Shown piece after piece: positions 53,490 to 64,000 of a DNA stretch of 64,000 nucleotides. The notes beneath the pieces are model-generated. The model saw nothing but the letters and a program-made list of their open reading frames with translations. It had not been told where the DNA came from and did no database searches. A program made the translations under genes and the position numbers. Source of the stretch: Diogma glabrata (lineage: Eukaryota; Arthropoda; Insecta; Diptera; Cylindrotomidae); NCBI GenBank assembly GCA_963693315.1, contig OY856188.1:218259396-218323395 (forward strand). Direction: 5' to 3'. How positions within the stretch are numbered: position 1 is the stretch's first letter; each line of letters starts with the position of its first letter.

Positions 53490-55290
53490 AAATTCGTTCC
53501 CTTCTCAATAATGAAACCCCAACAAAAATATTTGTTTTCCAAAACAGCCAAATTGGCCCTTAGAAGTAAACGTAGATTATGTAATATTTGGATCCATAAC
53601 AAAAACCCTAAACTTGTTCCCAATATCTAAAGGCCAATAAGATATCGAACCAGATAATCAAAAACAAAAAAACAAAAATTAACAGAGTGAAAGCGGAAAA
53701 ATTTCTACCATGCTCATTTCTGGCAAAAGTTTTTACTGTACCATTCATTTTCTAAAGTATGGTACCAACTCGTCTATCCCTCTTGTTTTTGCGGTGATTT
53801 AATCGACACCGACTCGCAAGAAAAGTCACGTTGCTCGTGGAACGATTTGCTTTAAACTTGACCGTTTTGGAAACTCCTAAAGAAATGCCCCAAATCTATT
53901 CTTCAGGAGTGGAAATAAGAGATCATAACTTGCAGCTCCTCTTACCCAAATTTTCTACAAATCCTATAAATCTAGTATTTTTTCTTTCATGCTAGAAGTT
54001 AGCCAATGTCCAGCCCGTTCCTAAGAAATGATCATTCTGCAAAATGTGATATTTCAAATTAATAGATCAATATCCTTACTCCTAGTCATATCTAAAATAA
54101 ACGAGCATTATATTAATACACACATGTCCGAACTTTCGGAAGACACCCATTTAATATCTGACGCAAAATACGGGTTTCGCAACAAATGATCAACGACTGA
54201 TCTATTGAACTATGTCACACATCGTTGGAACAGAACACTTGAAAAAGATTGTAAAACTTAAGTTATTTGATCGAATCTGGCGTGCCACCAGATAAACAAG
54301 CTCGTTGCGTACGTATTTAAACCCGTAGTCGTAAGACTCTCGCCTTTCCCGCCAACATTTCGGTATCCATCGATGGCTTTTCCTTTGAGTCGAAATTAAT
54401 TAACGCTAGTGTACCCCAACGCTCAGTTTTATTCTCTCCGGTCTATTTTTAATTTATATAAACGCACTGTTGAAAATCACCAGTAATCCGATAAATAATT
54501 TTGCATATGATTATCGACTATCGTACACTGCACAAGTCATTCGTCCCCATATTTTTAAAGTGTAAAATGCACGATTTAATAAAACGGAGATAAATTTAAA
54601 CGAAGACCTAGAAAAAAATCGCCGTTTAGGGTGACAAAAATTTGTTTATTTTAATTACATTAAGACACAGCTATTGATATAGTTTCCAGATGAAAGATTG
54701 AGTTCCCCAAAAATATTTCAATTAGTATAATGTGTGATGAACAATCAGAGGAATGTGAAAGCTTTCATTTAGTGGGAGTCACAATTTTCCTGTGGAACGA
54801 TCATATAATGGCGATGGCAAAAAGCGTGTTAAAAAAATTCGGCCTCCTTATTAGATGTAAAAACTATTTCACTTCGCATCAATTACTTCACATTTATAAG
54901 TCCTATATTCGTTTCTGTATGGAGTACTATTGTCAAGTCTGGAGCGCTACATCTGTGTCTATCCTAGCTTTTTTGGACTCTGTTAGTGCTATGCGAATTA
55001 TAGGTGATCGATATTTAGCATCAAATTTTGCCTCCCTATACAACATTATCACACTGTCACACCAGCAGTGCTCAGATGTTGAGACCACGCACTATCATAG
55101 TGACATAATTTAGAGGGTTTTCTTTGTACAAATTGAACAATTGGAATGCTTTGCTCGAATCAAAAGTCTCGGAGACGTTCAATTTATAAAAGCTTAAAAA
55201 AACATTCATCAACACCTCAGAATGCAAATTAATGTGAAACCTAGGTCTTAAAAGGTTTCTATGTGTTGTTGTGACAAATATTGTAATTTT
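53490..55290 (+). pseudogene. Jockey-like non-LTR retrotransposon remnant (ORF2, plus strand)
   Basis: Pieces in order include a pre-RT stretch similar to 62,560-62,965. Then come 'ISDAKYGFRNK.STTDLLNYVTHRW' near 54,160 (RT motif 2-3), 'FSFESKLINASVPQRSVLF' near 54,380 (the 'SGVPQGSVL' motif), and the C-terminal frame 54730-55113 ('KSVLKKFGLLIRCKNYF', 'SYIRFCMEYYCQVWSA', 'FLDSVSAMRIIG'). 'LNNWNALLESKVSETFNL' and the 3' end block at about 55,195-55,280 follow. The catalytic FADD/YADD block is not readable here. Many stops are present. It is read as one decayed copy of the same family as the 10.6-kb fragment. Confidence 0.82.
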
Positions 55291-55324
55291 TATATCATAA
55301 CACTTTTTATTAAAAAAAAACTTC

Positions 55325-55984
55325 TTGTGAAATAGCTCTATTTGCGGATGATACTGCGATATATACAAATGATGAGTAGTCCTCACCACTTATTTATCGT
55401 TTTAGTAGTTATATTAATATGATTATTAAATATTTTGATGATTGGAAATTTCGAATAAATATTTTCAAATGTCAAGCTATTTATTTTACTAGATGCAGAG
55501 CCTCCAGCAAACTTTCACAATCGCCTATAATAATTCAAAACGAAACATTAGAGTAGAGCAATTCGATAAAATATTTGGGATTTTTTCTTGATTCACGATT
55601 AACAATGAAATTACATATTAACAACACTCTAGCCAAATGTCAAAAACTATTCTTTATGTTTCACTCACTATTGTGTACTAAGAGTAAAATGAATTTTGAA
55701 AACAAGCTGTTGATATATAAAACAATTATACTATCGGTAATTATGTATGGTTGTCCCATATGGTGGCGAGCAGCTGTAACTCTAACAAAAAAATTTCAAG
55801 TGGAACAAAACAAATTTTTAAAGCTAATTCTTAAAGTACCAAAAAGGTTCAGTACACGATTACTCCATCACAAAACAAACATGAATCAAATACACGAAAT
55901 AGCCAACCAGCAAACTTTTAATTATCTAACGAAACTGAGCTTATCCGAAAATGAACTTATTCGCAATTTAAATTATATATAGCA
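55325..55984 (+). pseudogene. Jockey-like ORF2: RT catalytic motif to C-terminus
   Basis: 'IALFADDTAIYT' at 55,337-55,372 is the RT catalytic motif (F-A-D-D). After one stop and a stretch with 'YFDDWKFRINIFKCQAIYFTR', the frame 55575-55982 continues with 'YLGFFLDSRLTMKLHINN', 'KLLIYKTIILSVIMYGCPIWW' and 'KFQVEQNKFLKLILKVP.RF', the standard order of Jockey-clade ORF2 C-termini. Its sequence differs from the neighbour at 53.5-55.3 kb, so it is another family. The frame ends at the duplication of the next transposon. Sequence continuing at 59,149-59,220 is probably its 3' end. Confidence 0.88.
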
Positions 55985-58900
55985 GGGCTATTATTTTGAA
56001 AACGTACATCGAAAAAAAACAACTATTTTTTAAAAATCTGAAATTTTGATATATTGTTGGCATTGACGAAAGGAAAAAAGTTATTTCTGCTTTTATTTTT
56101 TGAGTACTTTGAATCGGAGTTATGCGCTGTTGAATTTTGAGGCTTTTTCACGTAGTTTTGGTAATGGTGGCAATGTTTTGTGAATAGGTGCCACAAATTT
56201 CATCCGACTTACGTATATTTTTGCAAGTAAAAAGGGAAATAATTGAATAATTGAAATAAGTAAGTTTAAAATTAATAACTTTTCTCTTTTCCGCTAGGCG
56301 GCGGGTAAAACCTTAGTTTACTTCAAAGCTCATATCTCAAAAAGTAGTTTTTTTTTTTTTTTGTTTTTCACAAATTTTAAAGTAAACATATGCAGCTATG
56401 AAATTAAGAAATAAAAAGTCAGCAATTCAATATGGATTTTTTCTTACGATTTTTTAAAGTTTGGTTTATGAAAAATTCACATGTGTTTTTTTATTAAGTT
56501 AATAATCCTGTACTAAATGTGGATCTAATAAATCAAACATTTCATATTTTAACACCTGCAATAAATGTGAACCATTTTCTGTGCGGGTAAATGGTTAAAA
56601 TCTTATTAAAAATTAATTTAAGTTAAGTGGTAAAATAAAGGAATTTAAATTATTAAAAGGGTCTGTAAAATGTTTATTCATTTTAAAAAATGTCAGCCCC
56701 TTTTTACTTATTAAAATCTAATTAGAGACTCATAATTTGAACATTTAAAATTTCTAATGACGCCCACAAACGGTTTTTGGAACAAATTATGCTTGCATCC
56801 AATCAAAATATATTAAATTGTACCTACCTAATTTTACCTGAATCTACCTATATCAAAACTATTTAAAAGGTATATGATGTGATTGCCTTATAGCAAGTAT
56901 ATTCAAAAATATTTAGAAGACATAACCTTTAGAAAAGATAATACATAATAGAAATGCCTTTCAAATTGTGCTGTAACTTGTACGGTCTCAAAAATCATAA
57001 GCGGACATCAAAAAATGTGAAACTGGTCCCACCAGCTGTTATTCAAAAAGCTGTGACCCTAAATTTCACTTTGCGTGATGACCAGTTTATATGTGAAACA
57101 TGTGGCACTTTAATTAAAAATAATGTAAATTCAATTTTTTTATTAAAATGAATAAAAATTCATATGCAACTTATATTTTCTACAGCAGCTTTCATGTTCG
57201 GAAACTATCGATAGTGAAGTTATTTCTATAAATCAGGATGTTGAAAATGTTCCAACGAACGAAAATATTCAAATACCTTCAGCATCTTTAGATCCATCAC
57301 CAGTTTCGGTTGATACTATATCTCCACCAGTTCTTCAACTACTTAATGACACTTTAGAAGATATTAACAATGTTCTTGGAAGGTTAGCCGAAGCTCCTAT
57401 CAAACAAAAACATATTACAACAGGAAGTTATAAAAAAATTGCAAGTGTCACATCGGCAATAAGTCAAAGAATATTTTAAGTAGATTCAGTTAAAGTGTTA
57501 TCACCAAACGAGAATGTGAATATACATCATGGCTTATGAACCTTAAAAAATAATTCAAAGATGCCAGCTCTAAATCAAAACAAGTGTTTTGGTTGACAAT
57601 TCTACCACGTAAATTTTGGTCAAATCAACGTATCCAGGATACTCAATGATAACGCAGAATGAGATAAAAGCTGCACAATAAAGTTCAATAAAGTTCAAGC
57701 CACAATCCACCCAATCGTAATTTACTACAAATCATGTAATAATAAACTAGAGGTCTTATCTTTTGTCATTATATCTGATCATTTAATGCATAACACAGTT
57801 GCAGTTCATAAATACCAGGAAAGGTGTATTGAATTCATTGAAAAACAGCAAGAAATATATCCAAGTATCAAAAAATTTTATATTTTACTGATGGTTCAGC
57901 AGCTCAATATAAAAATCAGAAGAATTTCATAAATCTCTGCAAACATATTGATGATTTTAAAATACCTGCAGAATCGCATTTCTTTGCAACTGCGCACGGA
58001 AAGGGTCCATCCGATGGGATTGTAGGAACACTTAAAAGAGAAGCCCGGAGAGCTTCGCTTAAAGGAGAAAAAATATCAACAGCAATGGAATTATTTGAAT
58101 GGGCGGAAATTTGGTCGAAAAAAACCAACCACGTTATGAAGTTTTCATATGTGTCTTCAGGAGATATCGAATTAGAGGAGCAATTTCTTTCGATGCGGTT
58201 TTCGGACATTAAAACCATAAGTGGAACTCAAGAATTCCACTGTTTTTAACCGGATAACACTACACCCGATAAAATAATTGTCAAAATATTTTCTTTTTCT
58301 GATAATCATAAATATTTCAATTTAAAGGCAAAAAGAATTATATAAATTAATTTTTTAATGTATTAATTTATATAATATTGATTAAATTATAATGTTTATA
58401 GAAAAAATATTTTTTTAATTTTTTTTCTAATGATAGTGTTGGTGATGTTGAAATTATAACAAAATCTTCGGTCATTGGGATCTCCTATTCTTATTCTGAA
58501 TAAAAACCTGTTTCTCAATCAGAAATACACAGAAAATGGTTCAAATTTATTGCAGGTGTTAAAATATGAAATGTTTAATTTATTAGATCCACATTTAGTA
58601 CAGGATTATTAACTTAATAAAAAAACACATGTGAATTTTTCATATACCAAACTTTAAAAAATCGTAAGAAAAAATTCATATTGAATTGCTGACTTTTTAT
58701 TTCTCAATTTTATAGCTGCATATGTTTACTTTAAAATTTGTGAAAAAAAAAAAAAAAAAAGATACTTTTTGAGATATGAGCTTTGAAGTAAACCAAGGTT
58801 TTACGCACCGCCTAGCGGAAAAGAGAAAAGTTATTAATTTTAAACTTACTTATTTCAATTATTCAATTATTTTCCTTTTTACTTGCAAAAATATACGTAA

Positions 58901-59148
58901 GTCGGATGAAATTTGTGGCACCTATTCACAAAACATTGCCACCATTACCAAAACTACGTGAAAAAGCCCCAAAATTCAACCGCGCATAACTCCGATTCAG
59001 AGTACTCAAAAAATAAAAGCAGAAATAACTTTTTTCCTTTTTTCCTTTTTTCCTTGTCAATACCAACAATATATCAAAATTTCAGATTTTTTAAAAATCA
59101 AAAATTTAAAAATCAACAAAAAAATGTACGTTTTCAAAATAATAGCCC
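55985..59148 (+). mobile_element. DNA transposon with ~600-bp inverted repeats and 4-bp duplication
   Basis: The ends GGGCTATTATTTTGAAAACG and the exact inverse close the element. They are bounded by AGCA (55981-55984 and 59149-59152). The arms (55985-56583 and 58528-59148) are inverted copies with few differences. A broken transposase gene lies between them on the plus strand. It is inserted in the Jockey-like ORF2 remnant. A 4-bp duplication occurs in groups such as Sola and Ginger, but the transposase does not let me assign one. A lone arm copy is at 4,485-5,082. Confidence 0.9.
56954..58247 (+). pseudogene. Transposase-like gene of the long-inverted-repeat transposon
   Basis: Exon 1 (56954-57124) encodes 'MPFKLCCNLYGLKNHKRTSKN' and a Cys pair 'CETCG'. 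A 61-base intron (GTAAAT...TACAG, 57125-57185) joins in frame to exon 2 ('QLSCSETIDSE', 'LQLLNDTLEDINNVLGRLAEAPIKQ', 'KIASVTSAISQRIF', stop). Later, across frame breaks, come 'KQVFWLTILPRKFWS', 'ATIHPIVIYYKSCNNKLEVLSFVIISDHLMHNTVAVH', a frame-shifted 'TDGSAAQYKN' block near 57,890, and 'INLCKHIDDFKIPAESHFFATAHGKGPSDGIVGTL'. I recognise this as a family of mostly unnamed arthropod proteins, but I do not know a formal name. The D in 'ISDHL' and in 'TDGSA' could be catalytic. A large internal part seems deleted. Confidence 0.7.
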
Positions 59149-59152
59149 AGCA

Positions 59153-60500
59153 ATAAAACGAATGAGTATTATTGAAATAAAATATTAGTAAGTAAGTTAG
59201 AGTATAGGTTTAAGCTTTAGTCTTGTAGTTATAAAGAGATCAAATAACTTATCTAAATACAAATTATTTTTTTTTTTTTCAAATAATGTACTATTTTATA
59301 TTTAAATTTTGTTGTTGCAAAGTTTAAATTTAACTAATTCCAACAATTGCCTTTTATTCAGAAAATAATTATATGCGATCAATAAATGTATAAATAAAAA
59401 AATTAAACATTACAGACGTTTGCCAAAAAAATTATTATTTGTAATACAATTTTTTTTCGGTTTAATCATAATAATACTTAATGTCTTTGTAACAAGCTAA
59501 AGTTTTATTATCTTTTATATTGTATTTTGTGTTTAGCCTGAAATACTTCATTAAGTTATTTCTCAAAATTTATTATTCTATATCAGTGTTAAAAGCCAAT
59601 AATCTAAACGAATTCCTTAAAAAAAACAAAATGTCGCTATTTTTCTAAAATGACGTACCGGTGGTTATAACACGATGTTGTAATAATAAAAATCCAGTTG
59701 TTTGAGCAAAATACAGCTAAATTTACAAAAGCTAAATAATGATATATAGATGTTACAGAGTGCTGACCCACAATACAACAATAGCTTTTTTTTAAATCTA
59801 GAACTAAATTACTTATTAGAGAGTTATATTAGAGTTCGAAACAAATTACACTACTAGTGATACTAAAAGTTTTAAAAGTAATAATTTAACAAAAAAAAAT
59901 CCGCTATCCAACTTTCAATTTCACTAATATTTTTTTTATATAAACTAATTTTGATAGTTATTAGACATAAAAATATTTGCACAAAATATTACGAAAAAAA
60001 AACGTGAGGAAAGAAATGAAAAAGAAACAACCATTGAATTGATTGCGTATCATGGAGCGAAAAAATCAATAAGAAATCATATGTAATTTACACAATGTAC
60101 CCTTATGCATATTATACCTATTTCTGATGCTATTTCTGATTTTATAATGATGATAAATCAATTTTTTATTAGTGCCGAAATTAATTTAGTAAATAATTAC
60201 AAAAACACAATCCCACATTACCCTTTCCCTAAAGCCATTGGGCCTTATTAAATAAATAAAAAGATACATATCTATTTATCCAATGGAATTTAAATCTTTA
60301 TAGAATGATAAACGGTGAACGGTACGGTGAACGTACGTGGACTCTTACACAAGAAGGATCTCTAATTTACAAAGATAATTTCACTATCATGTAATTTTAC
60401 TCTCCAAAATTTTGACTAACAAAAAGGTAATAATTCAATACAAAAAAGACGAACCATAATACAAAAATTATACAAATCAAAATAATAAAAAAATTGCTTA
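59153..60500. other. AT-rich DNA without recognisable gene
   Basis: After the probable Jockey-like 3' remnant (to about 59,220), nothing beyond AT-rich sequence and short T runs could be supported. Confidence 0.5.
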
Positions 60501-60501
60501 C

Positions 60502-60745
60502 ATTAATTGTATCTTGAATGTTGTCTTCCAATGTAAATCGCTAGTATCTTCAATAAATTGGCCAGGTGCCATAACATTAACCGATGCTAATGCCATTTCT
60601 TCTTTCCCAACAAACTCTTCCAAACCAAATTCTTAATCCCATCAAAAATTTCCTTTCCTTTTTCATGCAATCCTTCTCCCAATATATCCGGGGTTACATG
60701 ATTTCCACTTATAAATATATCACCAAACTATCAGCATCCTCCATG
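60502..60745 (-). pseudogene. Unidentified protein-like segment, possible host exon or pseudogene
   Basis: On the minus strand one frame reads 'FGDIFISGNHVTPDILGEGL' and 'HEKGKEIFDGI' (60,740-60,650). After a one-base shift, another reads 'EFGLEEFVGKEEMALASVNV' and 'MAPGQFIEDTSDLHWKTTFK' to about 60,505. The composition is protein-like and unlike the flanking DNA. A GTAAGC at 60,501-60,496 could be a splice donor, and an AG precedes the first frame. The shift means either a pseudogene, a sequence error, or a first exon starting at the ATG at 60,596 (context GAAGAAATGG). I do not recognise the family. Confidence 0.35.
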
Positions 60746-62459
60746 CATATATTATTTATTTCTAATTAAAAAAAGACGTAATTTGCTTTGTCGACACTTT
60801 AATTTAACCAATTTCACGGTTTCCAATAAAGGCATAGATAATTTTAATTTTGAACACTAAACTATTTAACACTACTTTCAAATGAGGATAAAAACATTCA
60901 ACTAATTCCTTTTAGGTATTTTATTTATATTAATCAATAAAATTTATTTTCTTTTATAAATTTAACACAATATAACTTTTTTTTACAACAATAGTATTTT
61001 TAATATTAACTCAATGGCACATTGCGAAAACATTGTTCGTCATTTAAATTTTAAATACAACTCAACAAGATTTAAAAATATTTTGTTATTTGTATTCTTA
61101 ATATTACCCAAAAAAGAGTAATTAAAATTTGATCACATAAGCATTTTTTCTCAAAAATCAATCAACCACGATCATACTCAATTACATAAAAAAAGAGACA
61201 CGATATTCAAATCATAAACTACGCCCAATCTATTCATTAACATTAAATCGAGTTACATTTGATAATAATCAATGTAATTGGGGCGTCAACATTTATTATT
61301 ACCAACATCTAGTCAAACATTGGCAATGAAAGGATCACTGTTATAAACAGCTGACTGAGAAATAAATTTACATAAATGAAAAAAAATACACTATGATCCT
61401 CAGTTGTTTTATATATGATAAATAATAATGATGGTAATGAAACGATGCAATGAAGTCGTATCGTAATTGAAAAATGGAAGAGGGTGGAGGTTGGAGAATT
61501 TAGTTTTTACTGTTAATGAGCCGGGGCCGTTAACTACAAAAATCTAATTTCCTTTTAACCCACCTATACAGAACTTAAGTTTGTTCTGGAGTTGATTGTA
61601 GGTTTCCTTATAAATGCTACCTGTTAAATATCACGTAATATAGCGGGCATAACACCCCCTTTCTGATACTGTAAGGTATTAATATATTTTATTTTGATGA
61701 TTTTATTTTGCTACCTTTAATTGTTGTACCTTTAATTATGGATTGAAATCCACCTGCCTTATGGCCTTGCAATCCTCAGATTCCAGTTTGGGATTGCAGG
61801 TTTACCGTTGGATCTCAAAGAAAAACAGCACCCCATAGTAGATTACTCCAGTTTAAATAAAAATTTAATATCTGGAAATTGATTGGAATGAATGAAAAAA
61901 GAAAGAATGACTTGGCCAATCCGTTTTCGACTTTAAATAGTAAAAATTAATTTTCATCGATAGCAGATGAAACTAAAATCCGACCATATCTAGTCGCACA
62001 AAAGTAATTGACTAGTTGTCTAAAAAAACACTTTTTAATGAAACAGGATGGGTTTTTACAAAATTTAGCACCGAGCAAAGAAATCCTGCAATCCTGTTTC
62101 TGTTATTTTTGCAAAATAAAAAATTGGATATTCGATTCAAATTTTAAATTTCAAATTCAAAATATTTCTGTATGTATTGAACGCTAATTTTGACGACAAC
62201 ATCAACATGATCTCGAGCATGACTACCGCATATTACTTATCTTTCAAAAACAAAGGTGTCTGTAAACTATCACTAAGACGAAATACTACATTTCAAATAT
62301 AGGCTTGAATTAACATTTAACCTTCATCAAGGTGTATGTTCAAATATTCATGCGAGTGTTGCATATATAGGTTTTACAGATTTTGTGCTACAGGGTGAAG
62401 ACTACAACACAGTAGTATTAAAGGTTCGTCTATCTAAAATTTCAGTTTTTTGCAATTCC
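60746..62459. other. No gene supported; small hairpin
   Basis: AT-rich DNA. CCTTGCAATCCTCAGATTCC and GGGATTGCAGG near 61,763-61,800 form a short hairpin. There are no coding motifs, transposon ends or RNA genes I can defend. Confidence 0.5.
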
Positions 62460-62559
62460 TTTATACTGGTTTCCAAGCAAAGCTGCAAACATAAACACAA
62501 TTATTTTAATCCGCTAACTATGTTTCTGTTCAAAATTTTACTGAAACTACTCAATTTTC

Positions 62560-62965
62560 ATTAACGAAATTCCAACAAAATTAACTGTTTTCCAAGGCGG
62601 TCAAACTGGGTCTTAAGAACAAACGTTGATTATTTAATTTTGGGATTCATAAAAAGATCTCGTTTATTGTTCTCAATATTCAAGGGTCAATCCCCTTGAA
62701 TACCAATCCAGATAATTGAAAATGAAAAATCGTTAATCCATAGACCGAAAGCAGTAAAACTTCCAACTACATAAAATTCTGACAAACGTTTTTACAATGC
62801 CATTAATTGTTGAAATTATGGTACCAAGTATTCTATTCCTCCAATTATTGATGATGATGTAATCGTCACTGACCCCCCAAGAAAAACTGCTTTGTTCACG
62901 GAACGCTTTGTTTTGACATCGGCTTTTTGGAAACTACTAAAGAAATACCCCAAATCCAGTTTGAC
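62560..62965 (+). pseudogene. Jockey-like ORF2 pre-RT remnant, similar to 53.5-53.9 kb
   Basis: This stretch aligns by eye with 53,490-53,900 in the same orientation. Shared blocks include TTTTCCAA(G/A)(G/A)C.G(T/C)CAAA, CCAGATAAT.(G/A)AAAA, GGTACCAA and GGAAACT(A/C)CTAAAGAAAT(A/G)CCCC. Both are remnants of the linker before the reverse transcriptase. The open frames are broken. Its C-terminal partner appears at 63,690-63,930, with a non-Jockey stretch between. Confidence 0.7.
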
Positions 62966-62999
62966 AAAACTTCATTTCAAAACTAAAATCGTCGATAAA

Positions 63000-63420
63000 T
63001 ATTTAACTTTTTATGAAATAATCTTTTAGAATATATCTAATATTAAACTGATGTATTTTAATTTATTATTTATTCCAACATTATGTGCGAAAGAAATCTT
63101 TTGGTGAAGGCAATTGAAACAAATACAATAAACAAACGGGCATTTTGAATAATTAATTTTAGTGATTTATAAAAAATTTATTATGTTTTTAAATATTTTT
63201 TTTTTGCCTTGCTTGTTTCATATTGGTTTATCGATGTTTAAATTAATTTTTTCATATTATTTACAAAGTTATGAAAAATTAATATTATTTTCTGCACATA
63301 AGTCTATATTTAAAATTTTTGATTACTGATTTTTAGTCTTTTAAATTGTACCATTAAAAAAATGGCGTGAAAAAATCGTATCATTCATAAATGCAATCAT
63401 ACTTATGCTTGATGGTTTGA
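63000..63420 (+). repeat. Dispersed ~400-bp repeat, copy 2
   Basis: Homologous, in the same orientation, to 16,960-17,350. It lies between the two parts of the Jockey-like remnant (62,560-62,965 and 63,690-63,930), so it probably belongs to an element that inserted there. Ends and duplication were not resolved. Confidence 0.6.
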
Positions 63421-63689
63421 TGAATCATTGAAAAGTGTAATTATGTTACAAAATTGTTTTGAATGAATTAAAGAATATAATTTTATGAAATAGAGATTTC
63501 TGGTAAATAAATTGTTCAAAAATAAGATAATATATTATCTAATTTTAATTATAAGTTTAAACAAAACTAGATGTTTGAATAATTAAAATGTTTTAGTAAA
63601 ATTGTAGTAAAATTTTTATGTATCATACATTTTTAACTCATATAATTTAGCTAGATGAAAATGCGAATTTATTTTTAGCTTTAAATGCG

Positions 63690-63930
63690 AAAGTTTATTC
63701 GCTCACTGCCCTAGCGATAAAATGCAAAGGGATTTCTTTGTCCGAACAGCGGATAAATGGAATGATTTTCCAGAACCAATAGTCTAAAGTGATTTCAATC
63801 TACAATAGTTTACATAAAAGCTTCCATCAACACCTCAGATCGCATGTTGTTATGCGACCTAGATTTTAAAAGGTATATATGTGTTGTTGTAACACATATT
63901 GTTATTCCTATTACATAACCATTTTATGAT
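63690..63930 (+). pseudogene. Jockey-like ORF2 C-terminus and 3' end
   Basis: The plus strand reads 'MQRDFFVRTADKWNDFPEPIV', the 'FF.RT...WN.LP..' ending of Jockey-like ORF2. It is followed by the 'CATCAACACCTCAGA' and 'TGTGTTGTTGT' blocks shared with the 3' ends at 55,200-55,270 and (reversed) 16,374-16,555. This block therefore marks the family's conserved 3' end. Confidence 0.75.
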
Positions 63931-64000
63931 AATATTTAGATGATGTGGTTGAAAAACTTAAAAGAACTTAAAAGTAAAACCAGATATAATAAAAACCAAG

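Overview
The window is AT-rich eukaryotic DNA, most likely from an insect or other arthropod. I base that on the mix of mobile elements: Jockey-like non-LTR retrotransposons, a Ty3/Gypsy LTR element, a Penelope-like element with a GIY-YIG nuclease, Helitrons, several hAT transposons and TA-flanked short inverted-repeat elements. Short introns and A-rich start contexts also fit. No complete host gene was found. Two weak protein-like traces, near 27.3-27.6 kb and 60.5-60.75 kb (both minus strand), are the only candidates for host-derived coding sequence. I cannot name the species.

Layout. 1-9.6 kb is AT-rich and almost empty: one 447-bp TA-flanked inverted-repeat element, a degenerate ~57-bp tandem array and a lone copy of an inverted-repeat arm. 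10.2-14.6 kb holds two Jockey-like C-terminal fragments followed by a decayed Helitron (HUH Rep plus PIF1-type helicase) with a recognisable 3' hairpin and CTAG end. 15.2-15.9 kb is a third hAT-type transposase remnant. 16-21.6 kb is mostly unannotatable. 21.6-25.9 kb is a three-level nest: an outer hAT element (8-bp target duplication TAGTGCAT) holds a short inverted-repeat element, which holds a second hAT (8-bp duplication GATTTAGC). The outer element also carries a small inverted-repeat unit with an intact Crypton-like 114-codon ORF cut off by a large palindrome.

28.4-37.3 kb is one plus-strand Jockey-like element (ORF1 with zinc knuckles, ORF2 with endonuclease and the start of the reverse transcriptase) split by later insertions. 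These include a hAT at 30,627-33,687, itself containing a fold-back element that contains a 673-bp TA-flanked element, and a minus-strand Helitron at 34,531-~36,305. 38.3-41.7 kb is a TA-flanked inverted-repeat unit containing a 5'-truncated Penelope-like element, which ends in what looks like a minimal hammerhead ribozyme.

42,454-52,483 is a young 10-kb Ty3/Gypsy element on the minus strand. Its two 1,077-bp LTRs look identical, gag and pol are long and open, pol has one in-frame stop, and a 2.5-kb leader holds an extra ORF. It sits between two pieces of a minus-strand Jockey-like ORF2. 53.5-56 kb holds two more plus-strand Jockey-like remnants. 55,985-59,148 is a DNA transposon with ~600-bp terminal inverted repeats and a 4-bp target duplication. 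Its decayed transposase has a DG..(S/A)QYKN-type motif and may belong to a poorly described group. The window ends with another Jockey-like remnant (62.5-63.9 kb).

Relative ages can be read from the nesting: Jockey-like elements are oldest, hAT elements and Helitrons cut them, TA-flanked elements cut the hATs, and the Gypsy copy with identical LTRs is the newest. All reading was by eye. Family names rest on motif recognition, and no alignment or database search was run.
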